Shown here in pieces: positions 8,991-18,110 of a DNA stretch of 62,328 bases. Made by a program: the position numbers and the translations under genes. The notes under the pieces are model-generated. The model was not told where the DNA came from. It saw nothing but the letters and a program-made list of their open reading frames with translations, and made no database searches. Position 1 is the stretch's first letter; the number at the start of each line of letters is the position of its first letter. Source of the stretch: Akkermansiaceae bacterium (GTDB lineage Bacteria; Verrucomicrobiota; Verrucomicrobiia; Verrucomicrobiales; Akkermansiaceae); contig CAIKHZ010000358.1 in NCBI GenBank assembly GCA_903827375.1, positions 1 to 62,328 of the forward strand, read 5' to 3'.

Positions 8991-9779
8991 TCAGTGTTTG
9001 GAGGGGGTTTTGGGGGTCGGCTTGGTCGGGGGTTTGGTGGCGGGCTTTGACTTGTCAGGCACCTCGGCTTCGGTCGTTTTCAGATGTCCTGCCTTGCCGA
9101 GTTCGAAGCGGATGGCGAGGCTTTTATCGACGATGCGGGTGCCCTCGCTGGAGACTTCTTGGAAGCGATAGACGACGAGGCCGTACTTGTTGCCCTCGAA
9201 GCATCCGACGGCGATGTTTTCCTTGGTTTTGCCGAGAGAAGTTTCCTCCTCGAGGCGCCATTCGCTGCCGGTCCAGGCTCCGAGAATGCTGTCGGGGTCG
9301 GCCTTGATGTCATCGATGCGCTTGAGTTCACCGTTAGGCGAGCGGAAGACATCGGCTTTTGGGTCGTAACGGAGGTTGGAAATTCCGCTGGCATTGCCGG
9401 TGGCGGCGATGATCCAGGCCCCGCCGAGTGTTTCGCGCAGCAGCAGTTCGACGTCTTCGGCGGGCTTGAACTCGCGCTTCGCCCAGAGCTTGGTGTACTC
9501 GTCGTATTCTTCCTTGGTGAGGCCTAGTTTTTCGTGGTACGGCAGGGGAACGCCGGGTTTGGCCTTGGTGGAAAATTCCTTGAACCATTTGATGTCGAGG
9601 CGTGCCGCAGCCTCAACTTTGGCGACGTATTTGTCAATCTCAGGTGGCGGCAGCACAATACCGATCTGGGCGGCCACCGGGGTATCCTTGGTGAACAGGC
9701 TGGCGAAGAGTTTGGGAACCTCGGCGGCGCTAGCAGCTGAAAGAAACGCAGTGGCCAATAACGGCAGGAAAATTTTCAT
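8991..9779 (-). CDS. Secreted protein of unknown function
   Basis: This 262-residue protein has a signal peptide (MKIFLPLLATAFLSAASAAE). The middle is a mixed alpha/beta region with DLYRYDPK-like polar strands, and the end is a Lys/Pro/Thr-rich tail (about residues 240-262). I do not recognise a family. The codon and composition pattern matches its neighbours. It starts 75 bp after the membrane sulfatase-like gene, and its stop lies 10 bp before the AsmA-like gene, so it is probably part of the same transcript and of the envelope. The Lys/Pro tail could lie against the cell wall or outer membrane, which is speculation. Confidence 0.7.
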   Translation of the reverse strand: MKIFLPLLATAFLSAASAAEVPKLFASLFTKDTPVAAQIGIVLPPPEIDKYVAKVEAAARLDIKWFKEFSTKAKPGVPLPYHEKLGLTKEEYDEYTKLWAKREFKPAEDVELLLRETLGGAWIIAATGNASGISNLRYDPKADVFRSPNGELKRIDDIKADPDSILGAWTGSEWRLEEETSLGKTKENIAVGCFEGNKYGLVVYRFQEVSSEGTRIVDKSLAIRFELGKAGHLKTTEAEVPDKSKPATKPPTKPTPKTPSKH

Positions 9780-9854
9780 AATGTTAGGAAGCGGGTGACG
9801 GGAGAGGATGGCTGGAAGCGGGGCGAATTCAAGCGGGAATCGGCTGGCTGGTGA

Positions 9855-12089
9855 TTATTCAGGCTCGCCTGAGGGAAAGATTTTGGCGATGGAGGTTTCC
9901 TTTTGTTCATCCATCCAGTGTTCGATGGCGGCCTGCAGCGGAGCCAGAACTTCGGGGCGGGTGTTGGCAAGATCGTGCTCGCCGTGGGGGTCGTTCGGCA
10001 GAAAAAACAATCCGAAATGGCGCGTCCCCTGAGTGGTGGGGGTGCAAACCAACTTCCAATGGTGGGTGCGCAGGCAGCGCTGCTTTGCTTGAACGAGTCG
10101 CTCGCGGTACTGGTCTTTGAGCACGAATTGGTAGTTGAAGGCCGGGTCGATGCCGGTGAGTTCATCCATGGGCGGGAGTTTTGGGCGTTGGATACCGGGG
10201 ACTTTGAACTGGATAAACGGGAAACCCGTCTCGCCATAGAATGGCCGGACCACCGGTGCCTCCCCCCCTTTGAGCCACCCGGCAAAGCTTTGTCCTTGCC
10301 AAACGGCGGGCTTTTCCACGCCAACCCAATCAGCCAGGGTCGGCATGATGTCCAGCATGCGCACGGTTTCCGGGATGATCCGCGGCGCCAGACCGGGAAT
10401 GTGCATGATCATGGGCACGTGATTCGCTTGGCCGCCTCCATTGAACGTGAGCCCATGGCCGAGGGTCACGCCAGGTTCGTAGAGGTCGTCCCCATGGTCA
10501 GCCGTCACAATGACAATCGTATTGTCCTCCAAGCCGTTGCGCTTGAGGGCCGCCAGCACCCGCCCAACGCAATCGTCGAATTGGCGCGTGCAGCCGTCGT
10601 AGAGGGCACGGATTTGCGTCACTTCCGGCGCTGGCAGGGCTTTCCATTTGCTTTCTAAGTCGGTGCCGCCAATGAACGAATCGATGTCGAAATCCACACC
10701 GTTTTTATTCCGCCCACGGTACGCCGGATCACTGAAAAGACTGCAGTACGGCTCCTGACTCCGATAGGGAAGATGGTTGCAGGAAAAAAATACATGCCAG
10801 AAAAACGGCCGCTGCGTCTGGCCAGCCTGCGCCAAGCGCGCCTCCACCCGTGCGGTGACGACCTCTGGAGTGACAAATTGCGCGAACGACTCGATCTGCG
10901 GAAACAGCCGGTAACCCAGTGCATTGTCAAAGTACAAGGGCACCACAAAGTGCGCCATCACCACCGCCTGGCTCATGTAAATCTTGAAATTGTCGAAGGT
11001 CGAAACCGAAATGTCCTCAAACCCCAGCGGGGCGACGTGATAGTAGCCAGCGCACCAATCACCGATGGCGGCCGTTTCATAGCCGTGCTCGCCTAGCAAT
11101 TTTGCCATTGGAGCCACACGCTGCATCGTGCTCTCCACAGTCGCACGGTCGGGGTACATTTGGCGCACCCCGTGAGTTTGTGGATATTGCGAAGTCATCA
11201 GCGAGATGCCCGATTCCATCGTCGAGGCGATCGGCGTGTAGCAGCGCTCAAACCTAACGGAACGAGCCGCCAGTGCGTCGATCGTAGGCGAGACGCCGAC
11301 TGCGGCTGCCCCTTCGCTGCGGGCCGGGTGGTAGCCGGCGCAGCCGAGTTTGTCGCCACGCAGGGAGTCTGAGGCTAATATCAGAATGTTAGGTGGTCTT
11401 TTCCCGCTTGTCACGGGTGCTGCCTGGCCGTGCTTGTGGCCCGCCATGCCCTTGCTCAAGCCCGTCGCCACAACCAGCACGACGGCCGCTGTCAGCCAGC
11501 CACGGCGCCCGCGACGATGGATTTGCCAGAGGAAGGCTGCGGCCAGCGCGGCAATCGGCAGCACTTTGAAAAGGATGAAATAGGCGTCTGGTTTGGCCGC
11601 CACCGGAATAATGTCGAGTGTGCGGTAGAACCAGTTGCCGAAACTCGCGTCGTTGAGAAAATACGGCCGGGTATCGACCAAACGCAGCGTGCAGTATCCT
11701 TGGGTGAAAGCCGCGAGCAGCAAACCTCGCAGGGCAATCGACCAAGCGCTCCGGTATTTGGAGCGGGCCGTCCACCATGCCGCGAACGGTTGCAGCAAGA
11801 AGGCCCCGACCCCTGCCAGAATTGCGTAGGCGAGGATCATTTGGAGGTTTTGCCCGATGAGAAAGCCAACGTACTTATCTCGGGCCAACGCACTGAATTT
11901 GTTGTCCATCCCCCGGGATTGGTAGGCCAATCGCCACAGCGCCGTGCCATATTGATACACAAAAAAGGCACCCACTCCAGCCAATACCGGCAAGTAGCGG
12001 GCATCCGGCCGACGACGTACGGCGCATTCAGCAGGTGGGGATGCTTGGCTCAACGCGCCGAACCTTGCAGTTGGCACCGCTAAAATCAA
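9855..12089 (-). CDS. Membrane-anchored sulfatase/phosphotransferase-like enzyme (alkaline phosphatase superfamily)
   Basis: This 744-residue protein has about five N-terminal membrane segments (residues about 33-210) and a periplasmic catalytic domain. Metal-site motifs are visible: ILASDSLRGDK (D241), TADHGDD (D531, H532) and GHG. At the place where sulfatases carry C/S-x-P-x-R, it reads ASTMESG with T290. This agrees better with the Thr nucleophile of phosphoethanolamine or lipoteichoic-type transferases than with a formylglycine sulfatase. The membrane-plus-periplasm plan also resembles those enzymes. The start is a TTG whose bases overlap the TGA stop of the upstream gene (TTGA), suggesting translational coupling. 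Possible roles are modification of lipid A or a surface polymer, or sulfate-ester cleavage; the former is preferred but unproven. Confidence 0.75.
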   Translation of the reverse strand: MILAVPTARFGALSQASPPAECAVRRRPDARYLPVLAGVGAFFVYQYGTALWRLAYQSRGMDNKFSALARDKYVGFLIGQNLQMILAYAILAGVGAFLLQPFAAWWTARSKYRSAWSIALRGLLLAAFTQGYCTLRLVDTRPYFLNDASFGNWFYRTLDIIPVAAKPDAYFILFKVLPIAALAAAFLWQIHRRGRRGWLTAAVVLVVATGLSKGMAGHKHGQAAPVTSGKRPPNILILASDSLRGDKLGCAGYHPARSEGAAAVGVSPTIDALAARSVRFERCYTPIASTMESGISLMTSQYPQTHGVRQMYPDRATVESTMQRVAPMAKLLGEHGYETAAIGDWCAGYYHVAPLGFEDISVSTFDNFKIYMSQAVVMAHFVVPLYFDNALGYRLFPQIESFAQFVTPEVVTARVEARLAQAGQTQRPFFWHVFFSCNHLPYRSQEPYCSLFSDPAYRGRNKNGVDFDIDSFIGGTDLESKWKALPAPEVTQIRALYDGCTRQFDDCVGRVLAALKRNGLEDNTIVIVTADHGDDLYEPGVTLGHGLTFNGGGQANHVPMIMHIPGLAPRIIPETVRMLDIMPTLADWVGVEKPAVWQGQSFAGWLKGGEAPVVRPFYGETGFPFIQFKVPGIQRPKLPPMDELTGIDPAFNYQFVLKDQYRERLVQAKQRCLRTHHWKLVCTPTTQGTRHFGLFFLPNDPHGEHDLANTRPEVLAPLQAAIEHWMDEQKETSIAKIFPSGEPE

Positions 12090-13192
12090 GACTCAGTCTG
12101 CGGTGGGTCCACATAAATCCATCGCGGGCTCGCCACCTTTTCGATGATCACACCGCGGTGGGACTTGGTATTGGCGGGCAGGGAAAGGCGTAAAATCACA
12201 GGAGCCGGTTTTTTATCGTTCTGCTCGATAAGCCTCAGCAACTCATTTTCCAGTTTCCCGCCGCGGGGCGCGTACCCGAAAAGCGTCTCATCCCCACCAG
12301 GAGTGCTCAGCCGAAATGAAGCCCAGCGGTCGGAATCCGCATATTCATGCGTGAAAAAATGGTCCTCCTCAATATGAACCCGGAAATTCATGGTGCTATT
12401 CGGCGGGCGTTGCCGGGCGTAGTCGTCCCAGTTCATCGGCTGGTACATCACTGCGGATTCCCAATCCACCCCGAATTTTCCCGATACCTCCTGCTCGACC
12501 TGAATTTGCCGTGAACTCCCATCTCCTAGCACCACTGAAAATAACCAGAAATCGCGATCTGCACCCACCAGAGCCCCCTGAAAACCCCGCACCCGCTTGA
12601 ATCCAAGCGCCCTCAGCGGCGTTTTAGCATAGTACCGCTTCATCAACGGACCCACCACCTCGGGCTGGCGCACCAAGGGCAGCATCGCCTCCAGCGTGCC
12701 AGCGTCACAAAATGCCTTCACTTGGCGCTCCATCCCTTGGATCAAGTCGGCCAAGGCCCGGTCGCTCGTTGCACTTTCCTCCGCCGTTACCCCAGCTAGC
12801 TGCTGTTCCGCTTTGATCAGTGGTTGGGCTTGCTGAACGTGGCTCAATGACCAGAAAACCGCCCAAGCCAACAGCAAGGCCACCAAGGCGAACCAACCCC
12901 AGGCCACGGGATAGCGCCGGACTTCAACCCGGCTCCATCCTTCTTCCGTCTCGGGCACGCTCGTATCTTCCGGCTCAATGAGCACCTCAACTCCCGGTTG
13001 ATGGCTGCGCCGATTGTCCGCCCACTCCACCGCAGGCACCACCAAGCGGGCTGCCGGTGCTTGGTAGGTATCCTTGTTCTCAGGAATGAGCCGCACCGGT
13101 TGGTTTTCCACTCCTAACCGCAAAACCGTCACCCGAGGTGCTGGCCCGTCGTCCACCGTCCTCAATTCCACCGGTTTTTTTACGCGTGCCAT
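12086..13192 (-). CDS. Single-TM protein of unknown function
   Basis: This is a 368-residue protein. The frame is open upstream to 13360, but the ATG at 13192 (MARVKKPVELRTVDD) is preferred because the longer version would run into the divergent gene. A disordered cytoplasmic N-terminal region of about 95 residues precedes one membrane segment (VAWGWFALVALLLAWAVFW). A periplasmic alpha/beta domain follows, rich in aromatic strands (WIYVDPPQ at the end). I recognise no family. It overlaps the sulfatase-like gene by 4 bp and leads the four-gene minus-strand group, so a joint envelope role is likely. Confidence 0.7.
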   Translation of the reverse strand: MARVKKPVELRTVDDGPAPRVTVLRLGVENQPVRLIPENKDTYQAPAARLVVPAVEWADNRRSHQPGVEVLIEPEDTSVPETEEGWSRVEVRRYPVAWGWFALVALLLAWAVFWSLSHVQQAQPLIKAEQQLAGVTAEESATSDRALADLIQGMERQVKAFCDAGTLEAMLPLVRQPEVVGPLMKRYYAKTPLRALGFKRVRGFQGALVGADRDFWLFSVVLGDGSSRQIQVEQEVSGKFGVDWESAVMYQPMNWDDYARQRPPNSTMNFRVHIEEDHFFTHEYADSDRWASFRLSTPGGDETLFGYAPRGGKLENELLRLIEQNDKKPAPVILRLSLPANTKSHRGVIIEKVASPRWIYVDPPQTES

Positions 13193-13271
13193 GCCTGCCG
13201 ACAACATATACCCAAAAACTCCATCGACGCAATGCCCCGATCCATCTAAAATCCCCGCAGAGACTCCCGCC
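13193..13271. promoter_or_regulatory. Divergent intergenic region
   Basis: These 79 bp separate the minus-strand envelope group from the plus-strand glycosyltransferase gene and must hold at least one promoter. An AT-rich word ATCTAAAAT near 13246 is a possible -10 for the plus strand, and TATGTTGT on the minus strand a possible -10 for the other side. Neither has a convincing -35. Confidence 0.35.
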
Positions 13272-14405
13272 ATGCAAACACCCCCTCGTCTGCTCGTCCT
13301 CACCGCCGCCTTCGGGGAAGGCCACAACAGCGCTGCTCGCAACCTAGCCTTGGCGCTCATCGCCGCCGGGGCCGACGCTCAGGTGTGCGATCCCTGTTCG
13401 CTTGCCACCCCCATCTTCACCTCCACTGTCAGCCGGCTCTATCGCTTTGCCACTGATTACCTGCCGCGGGTCTGGGGCAGAATCTACCATTCCATCGACC
13501 GCATTGATTTCAAGCACAGTGGCAACTGGCTCACCCGCAAGCCTGAGGCTCGGCTGGCAAAACTTATCGTCGATTATCAGCCCACCGCCATCGTCAGTTC
13601 CTATCCACTTTACCCCTATTGGCTCGAGCGAATTTTCAGCCGAGCCCGGGTTGCTCTGCCAGTGTTTACCGTGGTCACCGACTCAATTGAAATCAACTCC
13701 GCGTGGCTGCGGGCACCTAGCAATTATTGGCTAGTCACCGATGCCACTACCCGCAACACGATGATTGCCAGCCACTTGCCTTCTTCAGCCGTCATCGAAA
13801 CCGGGTTTCCCGTCAACCCCGAATTTGCGCAGCTCGATCCGCTGGCACCTACCGACCCCTGCGACCCCTTCCGCGTGCTTTTTTTTCCGATCGCCCGTCG
13901 CAAATCCATCGGCTCCTGCGGTGCCTCGATCCTTGCCGCCTCCCCGGTCGTGAAACTCACCATCGTCCTCGGCAAAAACGTCAGACTGCTATATTCCGCT
14001 GCGCGGGCCCTCCAACAGGCCTACCCCGGTCGTGTACGCATCCTCGGCTGGACCCGGCGCATCCCCCGCTTGCTCACCCAGCATCACCTGGTTGTCGGCA
14101 AAGCCGGCGGTGCCACAGTCCATGAATCCATCGCCGCTCATTGCCCGATGCTCATTCATCACCTTGTTCCTGGCCAGGAAGAAGGGAATCTGCGCCTCCT
14201 GGAAATTATCGGCGGCGGCAGCCTCGCTGCCACTCCAGACGTCCTCACTCAACGCATTCGAGGTATTCTCATCGACAAAGCGGCCCCATGGCGTGCCATG
14301 AAGCAGGCCCTCGCCATCCACAATCGCAATGCAGGTGCCCTCACTGCCGCCCGCATCATCCTGCAGAAGACAGAAGAGTGGCAGGCCCAAGCTCCAAAAC
14401 TTTGA
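13272..14405 (+). CDS. GT28-type glycosyltransferase (MGDG synthase/UgtP-like)
   Basis: This 377-residue protein begins MQTPPRLLVLTAAFGEGHNSAA, the GEGH start typical of MGDG-synthase and UgtP-type lipid glycosyltransferases. A Rossmann-like C-terminal half follows. The nucleotide-sugar signature reads VVGKAGGATVHESIAA, then PGQEEGNL. Relatives transfer glucose, galactose or N-acetylglucosamine from a UDP-sugar to diacylglycerol or another lipid at the cytoplasmic membrane face. The acceptor here is unknown. The frame is open upstream to 13074, but the ATG at 13272 gives the family N-terminus. It is divergent from the envelope gene group and followed 17 bp later by a HAD hydrolase. Confidence 0.85.
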   Translation: MQTPPRLLVLTAAFGEGHNSAARNLALALIAAGADAQVCDPCSLATPIFTSTVSRLYRFATDYLPRVWGRIYHSIDRIDFKHSGNWLTRKPEARLAKLIVDYQPTAIVSSYPLYPYWLERIFSRARVALPVFTVVTDSIEINSAWLRAPSNYWLVTDATTRNTMIASHLPSSAVIETGFPVNPEFAQLDPLAPTDPCDPFRVLFFPIARRKSIGSCGASILAASPVVKLTIVLGKNVRLLYSAARALQQAYPGRVRILGWTRRIPRLLTQHHLVVGKAGGATVHESIAAHCPMLIHHLVPGQEEGNLRLLEIIGGGSLAATPDVLTQRIRGILIDKAAPWRAMKQALAIHNRNAGALTAARIILQKTEEWQAQAPKL

Positions 14406-14422
14406 AAAAACAGCATCTTCCC

Positions 14423-15022
14423 ATGAATTTCCTCTTCGACATCGGCCGTGTGCTCTTGGATTTTGATTTTGAGCCTTCGCTGGCCCGCTTGCTCCCCCCC
14501 GGAGTGAGCGATGGGCGAGCACGCTTGGCGAGGTTGCTAGACCGGAGGGATGTTTTTGAAGCCGGTGCCATGGAGCCCGACGCCTACATCGAGTGGGCTC
14601 TGGATGTGCTGGAAAGTCCGGCCAGCCCCGACGAGTTCCGGCACGCTTGGCGGAATGTTTTCACTCCGATCGAACCGATGTGGCAGGAGGTCCGGTCCCT
14701 AGCTGCCGCCGGCCACCGGTTGATCCTTTTTTCCAACACCAACTCGATTCATTGCCCCTGGGTCTTCGAGGCCTATCCCGAATTTGCGCTGTTCCATGCA
14801 GCTGTGCTCTCGTTTCAAGTCGGGGCCATCAAGCCGGATCCTGCCATCTATCAAAATGCCATCGCCGCCCACCACCTCGATCCAGCCACCACCCGTTACA
14901 TCGACGACCTAGCCCCCAACATCGCCACCGGGCGTGCTCTCGGCTTCTGCTGTTTTCAATACGATCAAGCCAATCATCCTGCCTTCCAACAATGGCTCCT
15001 CGAACAACTCAATCATTTGTGA
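14423..15022 (+). CDS. HAD family hydrolase
   Basis: This 199-residue haloacid-dehalogenase-type hydrolase shows the four motifs. Motif I is FDIGRVLLDFD with the nucleophile Asp, motif II LFSNTNS, motif III Lys in AIKPDP, and motif IV YIDDLAPN. A small helical cap lies between motifs I and II, as in subfamily IA. Such proteins act as phosphatases on small metabolites; the substrate cannot be told from sequence. The start ATG at 14423 lies 17 bp after the glycosyltransferase stop. Confidence 0.9.
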   Translation: MNFLFDIGRVLLDFDFEPSLARLLPPGVSDGRARLARLLDRRDVFEAGAMEPDAYIEWALDVLESPASPDEFRHAWRNVFTPIEPMWQEVRSLAAAGHRLILFSNTNSIHCPWVFEAYPEFALFHAAVLSFQVGAIKPDPAIYQNAIAAHHLDPATTRYIDDLAPNIATGRALGFCCFQYDQANHPAFQQWLLEQLNHL

Positions 15023-15041
15023 AAAATTTTTTAATTTTGGC

Positions 15042-15069
15042 TTGCACCCCGGGCCGATCCTTGTAGAAC
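15042..15069 (+). promoter_or_regulatory. Probable tRNA-Gly promoter
   Basis: TTGCAC (15042-15047) and TAGAAC (15064-15069) are separated by 16 bp and end 20 bp before the tRNA gene, consistent with a sigma-70-type promoter. The preceding A/T-rich run at 15023-15038 is a plausible UP-like element or the 3' end of the HAD transcript. Confidence 0.5.
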
Positions 15070-15089
15070 CCGTCCACGCGTTTTGCGAC

Positions 15090-15164
15090 GCGGGCGTAGC
15101 TCAGTGGTAGAGCGCCACCTTGCCAAGGTGGATGTCGTGAGTTCGAATCTCATCGCCCGCTCCA
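15090..15164 (+). tRNA. tRNA-Gly (GCC anticodon)
   Basis: The acceptor stem GCGGGCG pairs with CGCCCGC. The D arm (GCTCAGTGGTAGAGC), anticodon arm CACCTTGCCAAGGTG and T arm with GTTCGAATC are all intact. The anticodon GCC reads Gly codons GGC/GGT. The 3' CCA is encoded. No partner tRNA lies nearby. Confidence 0.97.
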
Positions 15165-15182
15165 ATTTCCTATTTGTCCCCC

Positions 15183-16055
15183 ATGTTTGTCTGGTCCAAA
15201 CTCTCCGGTGCTCAATGGATGGATGCTTGGGAGGAACGGTTTTCCGGCAATCCCAATCTGGTCATCGAACTCATCAAGGGTGGCAAATCAATCCGCTTGC
15301 GAGTGTTCTGCGAGTCGCTGGCTGCAGCCGAGGCCATTGTCGAACGCTTCGGCGGCAGCATCCGCAAACTCGCCCATGCCGAGTGGAACTTGCCGGTGGC
15401 ACCGCCCCGACCTGTGAAAGTGCGTGCAGCCCTGTTGCTCACCCCTGAAGTCCGCCCTGCCGAACTCGCCCTCATTCAACTGGCAAATCCGCTCCGCCAG
15501 ATCATCTCCATCCCGCCGGAAATGGCTTTTGGCACCGGGGATCACGCCACCACATCCACTTGCCTGCGCTTGCTCGTCGATGTGGCCAAAGCTCGCCGCG
15601 GCACGCTCTGGACAATGGCGGATCTGGGCACCGGTACCGGCGTGCTGGCGATCGCCGCCCGCAAACTCGGCTCCGGCCCGGCTTATGCCTGCGACTTTGA
15701 TCCCTTCGCCGTTGATGTGGTCAAACGCAATATCTTGCGCAATGGCACAGACGGCATCGACGTTCACGAACAGGACGTGCTCACTTGGCAGCCGCCTAAG
15801 CCCGGCTACGACGTGGTTGCCGCCAATTTGTTTTCGACTGTTTTGATCGAGGCATGGCCGGTCATTGCCGATGCTCTGGCTGGCGGGGGCGATTTGATCG
15901 TTTCAGGGATTCTAGCTACCCAGGCGTGGGATGTCTTCACAGCCGCCGCCCGCCAAGGCCTCGGTTTCAGTCAGGTCGTTCGCAAGGGCAAATGGGTCAC
16001 AGCACGCGGTGGCCACCTGGCGGATTTGATCGCTGCGGAATCGCCCAAGCCGTAG
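15183..16055 (+). CDS. prmA: Ribosomal protein L11 methyltransferase (PrmA-like)
   Basis: This 290-residue SAM-dependent methyltransferase has the PrmA plan: an N-terminal substrate domain (about residues 1-95) and then a class I fold. The signatures PPEMAFGTGDHATT, ADLGTGTGVLA and VVAANLF are present. PrmA trimethylates ribosomal protein L11. A TTG at 15174 would add three residues, but the ATG at 15183 is preferred. The gene follows tRNA-Gly by 18 bp and may be transcribed from the tRNA promoter. A hairpin followed by a T run lies 120 bp after its stop. Confidence 0.92.
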   Translation: MFVWSKLSGAQWMDAWEERFSGNPNLVIELIKGGKSIRLRVFCESLAAAEAIVERFGGSIRKLAHAEWNLPVAPPRPVKVRAALLLTPEVRPAELALIQLANPLRQIISIPPEMAFGTGDHATTSTCLRLLVDVAKARRGTLWTMADLGTGTGVLAIAARKLGSGPAYACDFDPFAVDVVKRNILRNGTDGIDVHEQDVLTWQPPKPGYDVVAANLFSTVLIEAWPVIADALAGGGDLIVSGILATQAWDVFTAAARQGLGFSQVVRKGKWVTARGGHLADLIAAESPKP

Positions 16056-16132
16056 CTTCCAAGCACAGCCAAAGCGGTTTCGCGCTTCGCTTGCCACTCC
16101 AGTCCATACTCAACTCACAGCTTTCCGGCACC

Positions 16133-16172
16133 GCGACGTTCCGCCAGTCCGATCGGACCCTCGGAACGTCGC
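16133..16172. repeat. Imperfect palindrome, GTCCGATCGGAC family
   Basis: Two 20-bp arms meet at a central TCCGA/TCGGA with three mismatched pairs. The outer arm is GCGACGTTCCG. The core GTCCGATCGGAC and the GCGAC...GTCGC ends are shared with the perfect 44-bp palindrome at 32123-32166. It lies 77 bp after prmA, just before a terminator-like hairpin. The rest of 16056-16356 is non-coding; an ATG at 16264 opens only a 22-codon frame. Confidence 0.85.
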
Positions 16173-16174
16173 AG

Positions 16175-16210
16175 GGGACCGACCCGAAGGCACACGGTCC
16201 CATTTTTTTT
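16175..16210 (+). terminator. Rho-independent terminator-like hairpin after prmA
   Basis: The stem GGGACCG (16175-16181) pairs exactly with CGGTCCC (16195-16201) around a 13-nt loop. An A and eight T residues (16203-16210) follow. The geometry fits intrinsic termination of the plus-strand prmA transcript. Confidence 0.7.
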
Positions 16211-16356
16211 ACGCAGACGATCTCTCTGTGCCCCATCCATGATGCGTCCAACGGATTTTCTTTATGAAAATGCTTGGCAAGAAAATACGGTTGGCTAGGT
16301 TCGAAGTGAAATGTTTGCCATGGCACCGATAGTGGATCTTCCACTTTTGGGTTCAC

Positions 16357-17253
16357 ATGGTGGCGCAACGCGAGATCCTTATGTCAAGACCCCTGTCCAA
16401 CGGTCTAACACTCGGGCCGGACGGGGTGATCTCGGGCACTCCCGTCACCATGGGTACCTTCAGCGGCACAATCACCGCCACCAACACCGCGCTACCCGAC
16501 GCCACCCAGACATTCTCAATTGTCATTGGCCAGGCGTTGCCAGAGATCGCCGTCGAGCAACCACCCGGCACCAACCTCACTGACGGCAGCGCAAGCATCA
16601 ATTGTGGACGTGTCATCGTCGGCAGTTCGTCGAGTCCTATCATCTTCACGGTTAAAAATCTCGGGGTCGGAGATCTAACTGGCCTGGCCGTGACCAAGGA
16701 TGGTACCCACGCGAACGACTTCACCGTCGGCACCTTGGGTGCTACCACGCTAACGAGCGGCAACAGCACCACGTTCTCCGTGACGTTCGCGCCCGGCACC
16801 ACTGGATCGCGAACGGCGGCCATCCATATCGCCAGCAACGACGGGGACGAGAACCCGTTCGACATCATGCTCAGCGGCACTGGCACCATTGCGCCCACCG
16901 TGTTCACCTGGGCCGCCGCGGTGACGGGTAGTTGGAATGATGCCACAAATTGGACCGATGATCAAGCCATCGGCATCGCGCCAAACGCGGCAGGCCAGGC
17001 GAACTACAGCCTCAACTTCAACCTTCCCGGCGTTTATACCGCCACACATAACCTGAGTGCTGGGTTCCAGCTCAACCAGCTCAATTTCGCTGGATCTTCC
17101 GCTACCCTCGCCGGTAATAGCCTGTCATTTTCCGCCAATACCGCGGGAAACTATACATCCCCGCCGCCGGTTCCTACCGCTTCGCTCTCGCCAGCGATGA
17201 TGGCAGCGCCATGTGGATCGATCCGGCAAGCACCAATCCGGCCATCGGCATAG
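16357..17253 (+). pseudogene. Surface beta-strand-repeat protein, block 1 (5' truncated)
   Basis: This frame enters a putative Ig (He_PIG) domain in the middle (NGLTLGPDGVISGTPVTMG), with no signal peptide, so the original 5' end is missing. A choice-of-anchor-D-like domain follows (about residues 65-175: GRVIVGSSSSPIIFTVKN). Next comes the start of an autotransporter-associated beta-strand repeat segment (TWAAAVTGSWNDATNWTDD). Sense coding stops near 17150: the true continuation, a PA14-like domain, is in another frame. Together with the three blocks below this is one broken gene of about 6.6 kb. Confidence 0.7.
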
Positions 17254-18110
17254 CGAACATCCAAAGCCTCGGTCCTCATGGAATGCAGCCCGCGAATTCA
17301 GGCCAGATGACCCTGAATGCCGGCTATCACGACTTTATCGTGCGGTTCTATGAAGTGACTGGCTATAACGGCCTCTACGTCCAATGGGATCCCACCGGCG
17401 GAACTAACTTTGTCGATATCCCAGGTGCCAATTTTTTCCATGTCAGCCAGACACCGGGCTCGGTAAACCTGTCCACCACCGAGTTGGCGGTGACCGGCGA
17501 CAGCACACTGGATCTGGGAGCGGCTGCTGCGGCCACCTTGGGGAATCTTAATCTAACGGCAGGTGCCTTGGCATTCCAATCGGCCACCAGTGTGAGTGCT
17601 GACACCATCACCGCCACCGCCACCAGTTCCATTGCCAGAAGCGTACCGCTTTCACTGCGCACCGGCAACGTGACCGTGGCCAGCGATAAAATCCTCACGA
17701 TAAATCCTGCTATTGTCGATGGGGCGACTCCTACTTCCATAACAAAGCTGGGCACTGGCACGCTGATTCTGAACGGCGCGAATACCTACAGCGGCGACAC
17801 CACCGTAGGCGCGGGCACGCTCAAGCTCACCAAGCCAACCCTCAACGATGATTCCTCCGTCGCCCTTGCTAGCGGCACCACGCTCGAACTCGCCTTCGTC
17901 GGCACCGATACCGTGGACAACCTGTTCATCGGCACCAACCAGTTGCCTGCGGGTATCTATAACTCGTCCCATGAGACCTATGGGGCGTACTTCACCGGCA
18001 CCGGCTCGCTGACGGTGCTCACCAGCGCCACCCGACCAGCCACCAGGACGACGCTGGCTCTACCTATAACTTTGTGGCCAACTATTACGGCGGCACCGGT
18101 AACGACTTAG
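17211..18110 (+). pseudogene. Surface beta-strand-repeat protein, block 2
   Basis: The sense frame actually continues from about 17157 (IPAAGSYRFALASDDGSAMW) and encodes the second half of a PA14-like domain (YNGLYVQWDPTGG). Beta-strand repeats with the typical GTLILNGANTYSGDTTVGAG follow. Past about 18040 the frame becomes nonsense while the neighbouring frame carries the expected continuation. The join between blocks 1 and 2 lacks the start of PA14, so it probably involves a deletion as well as a shift. Confidence 0.7.
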
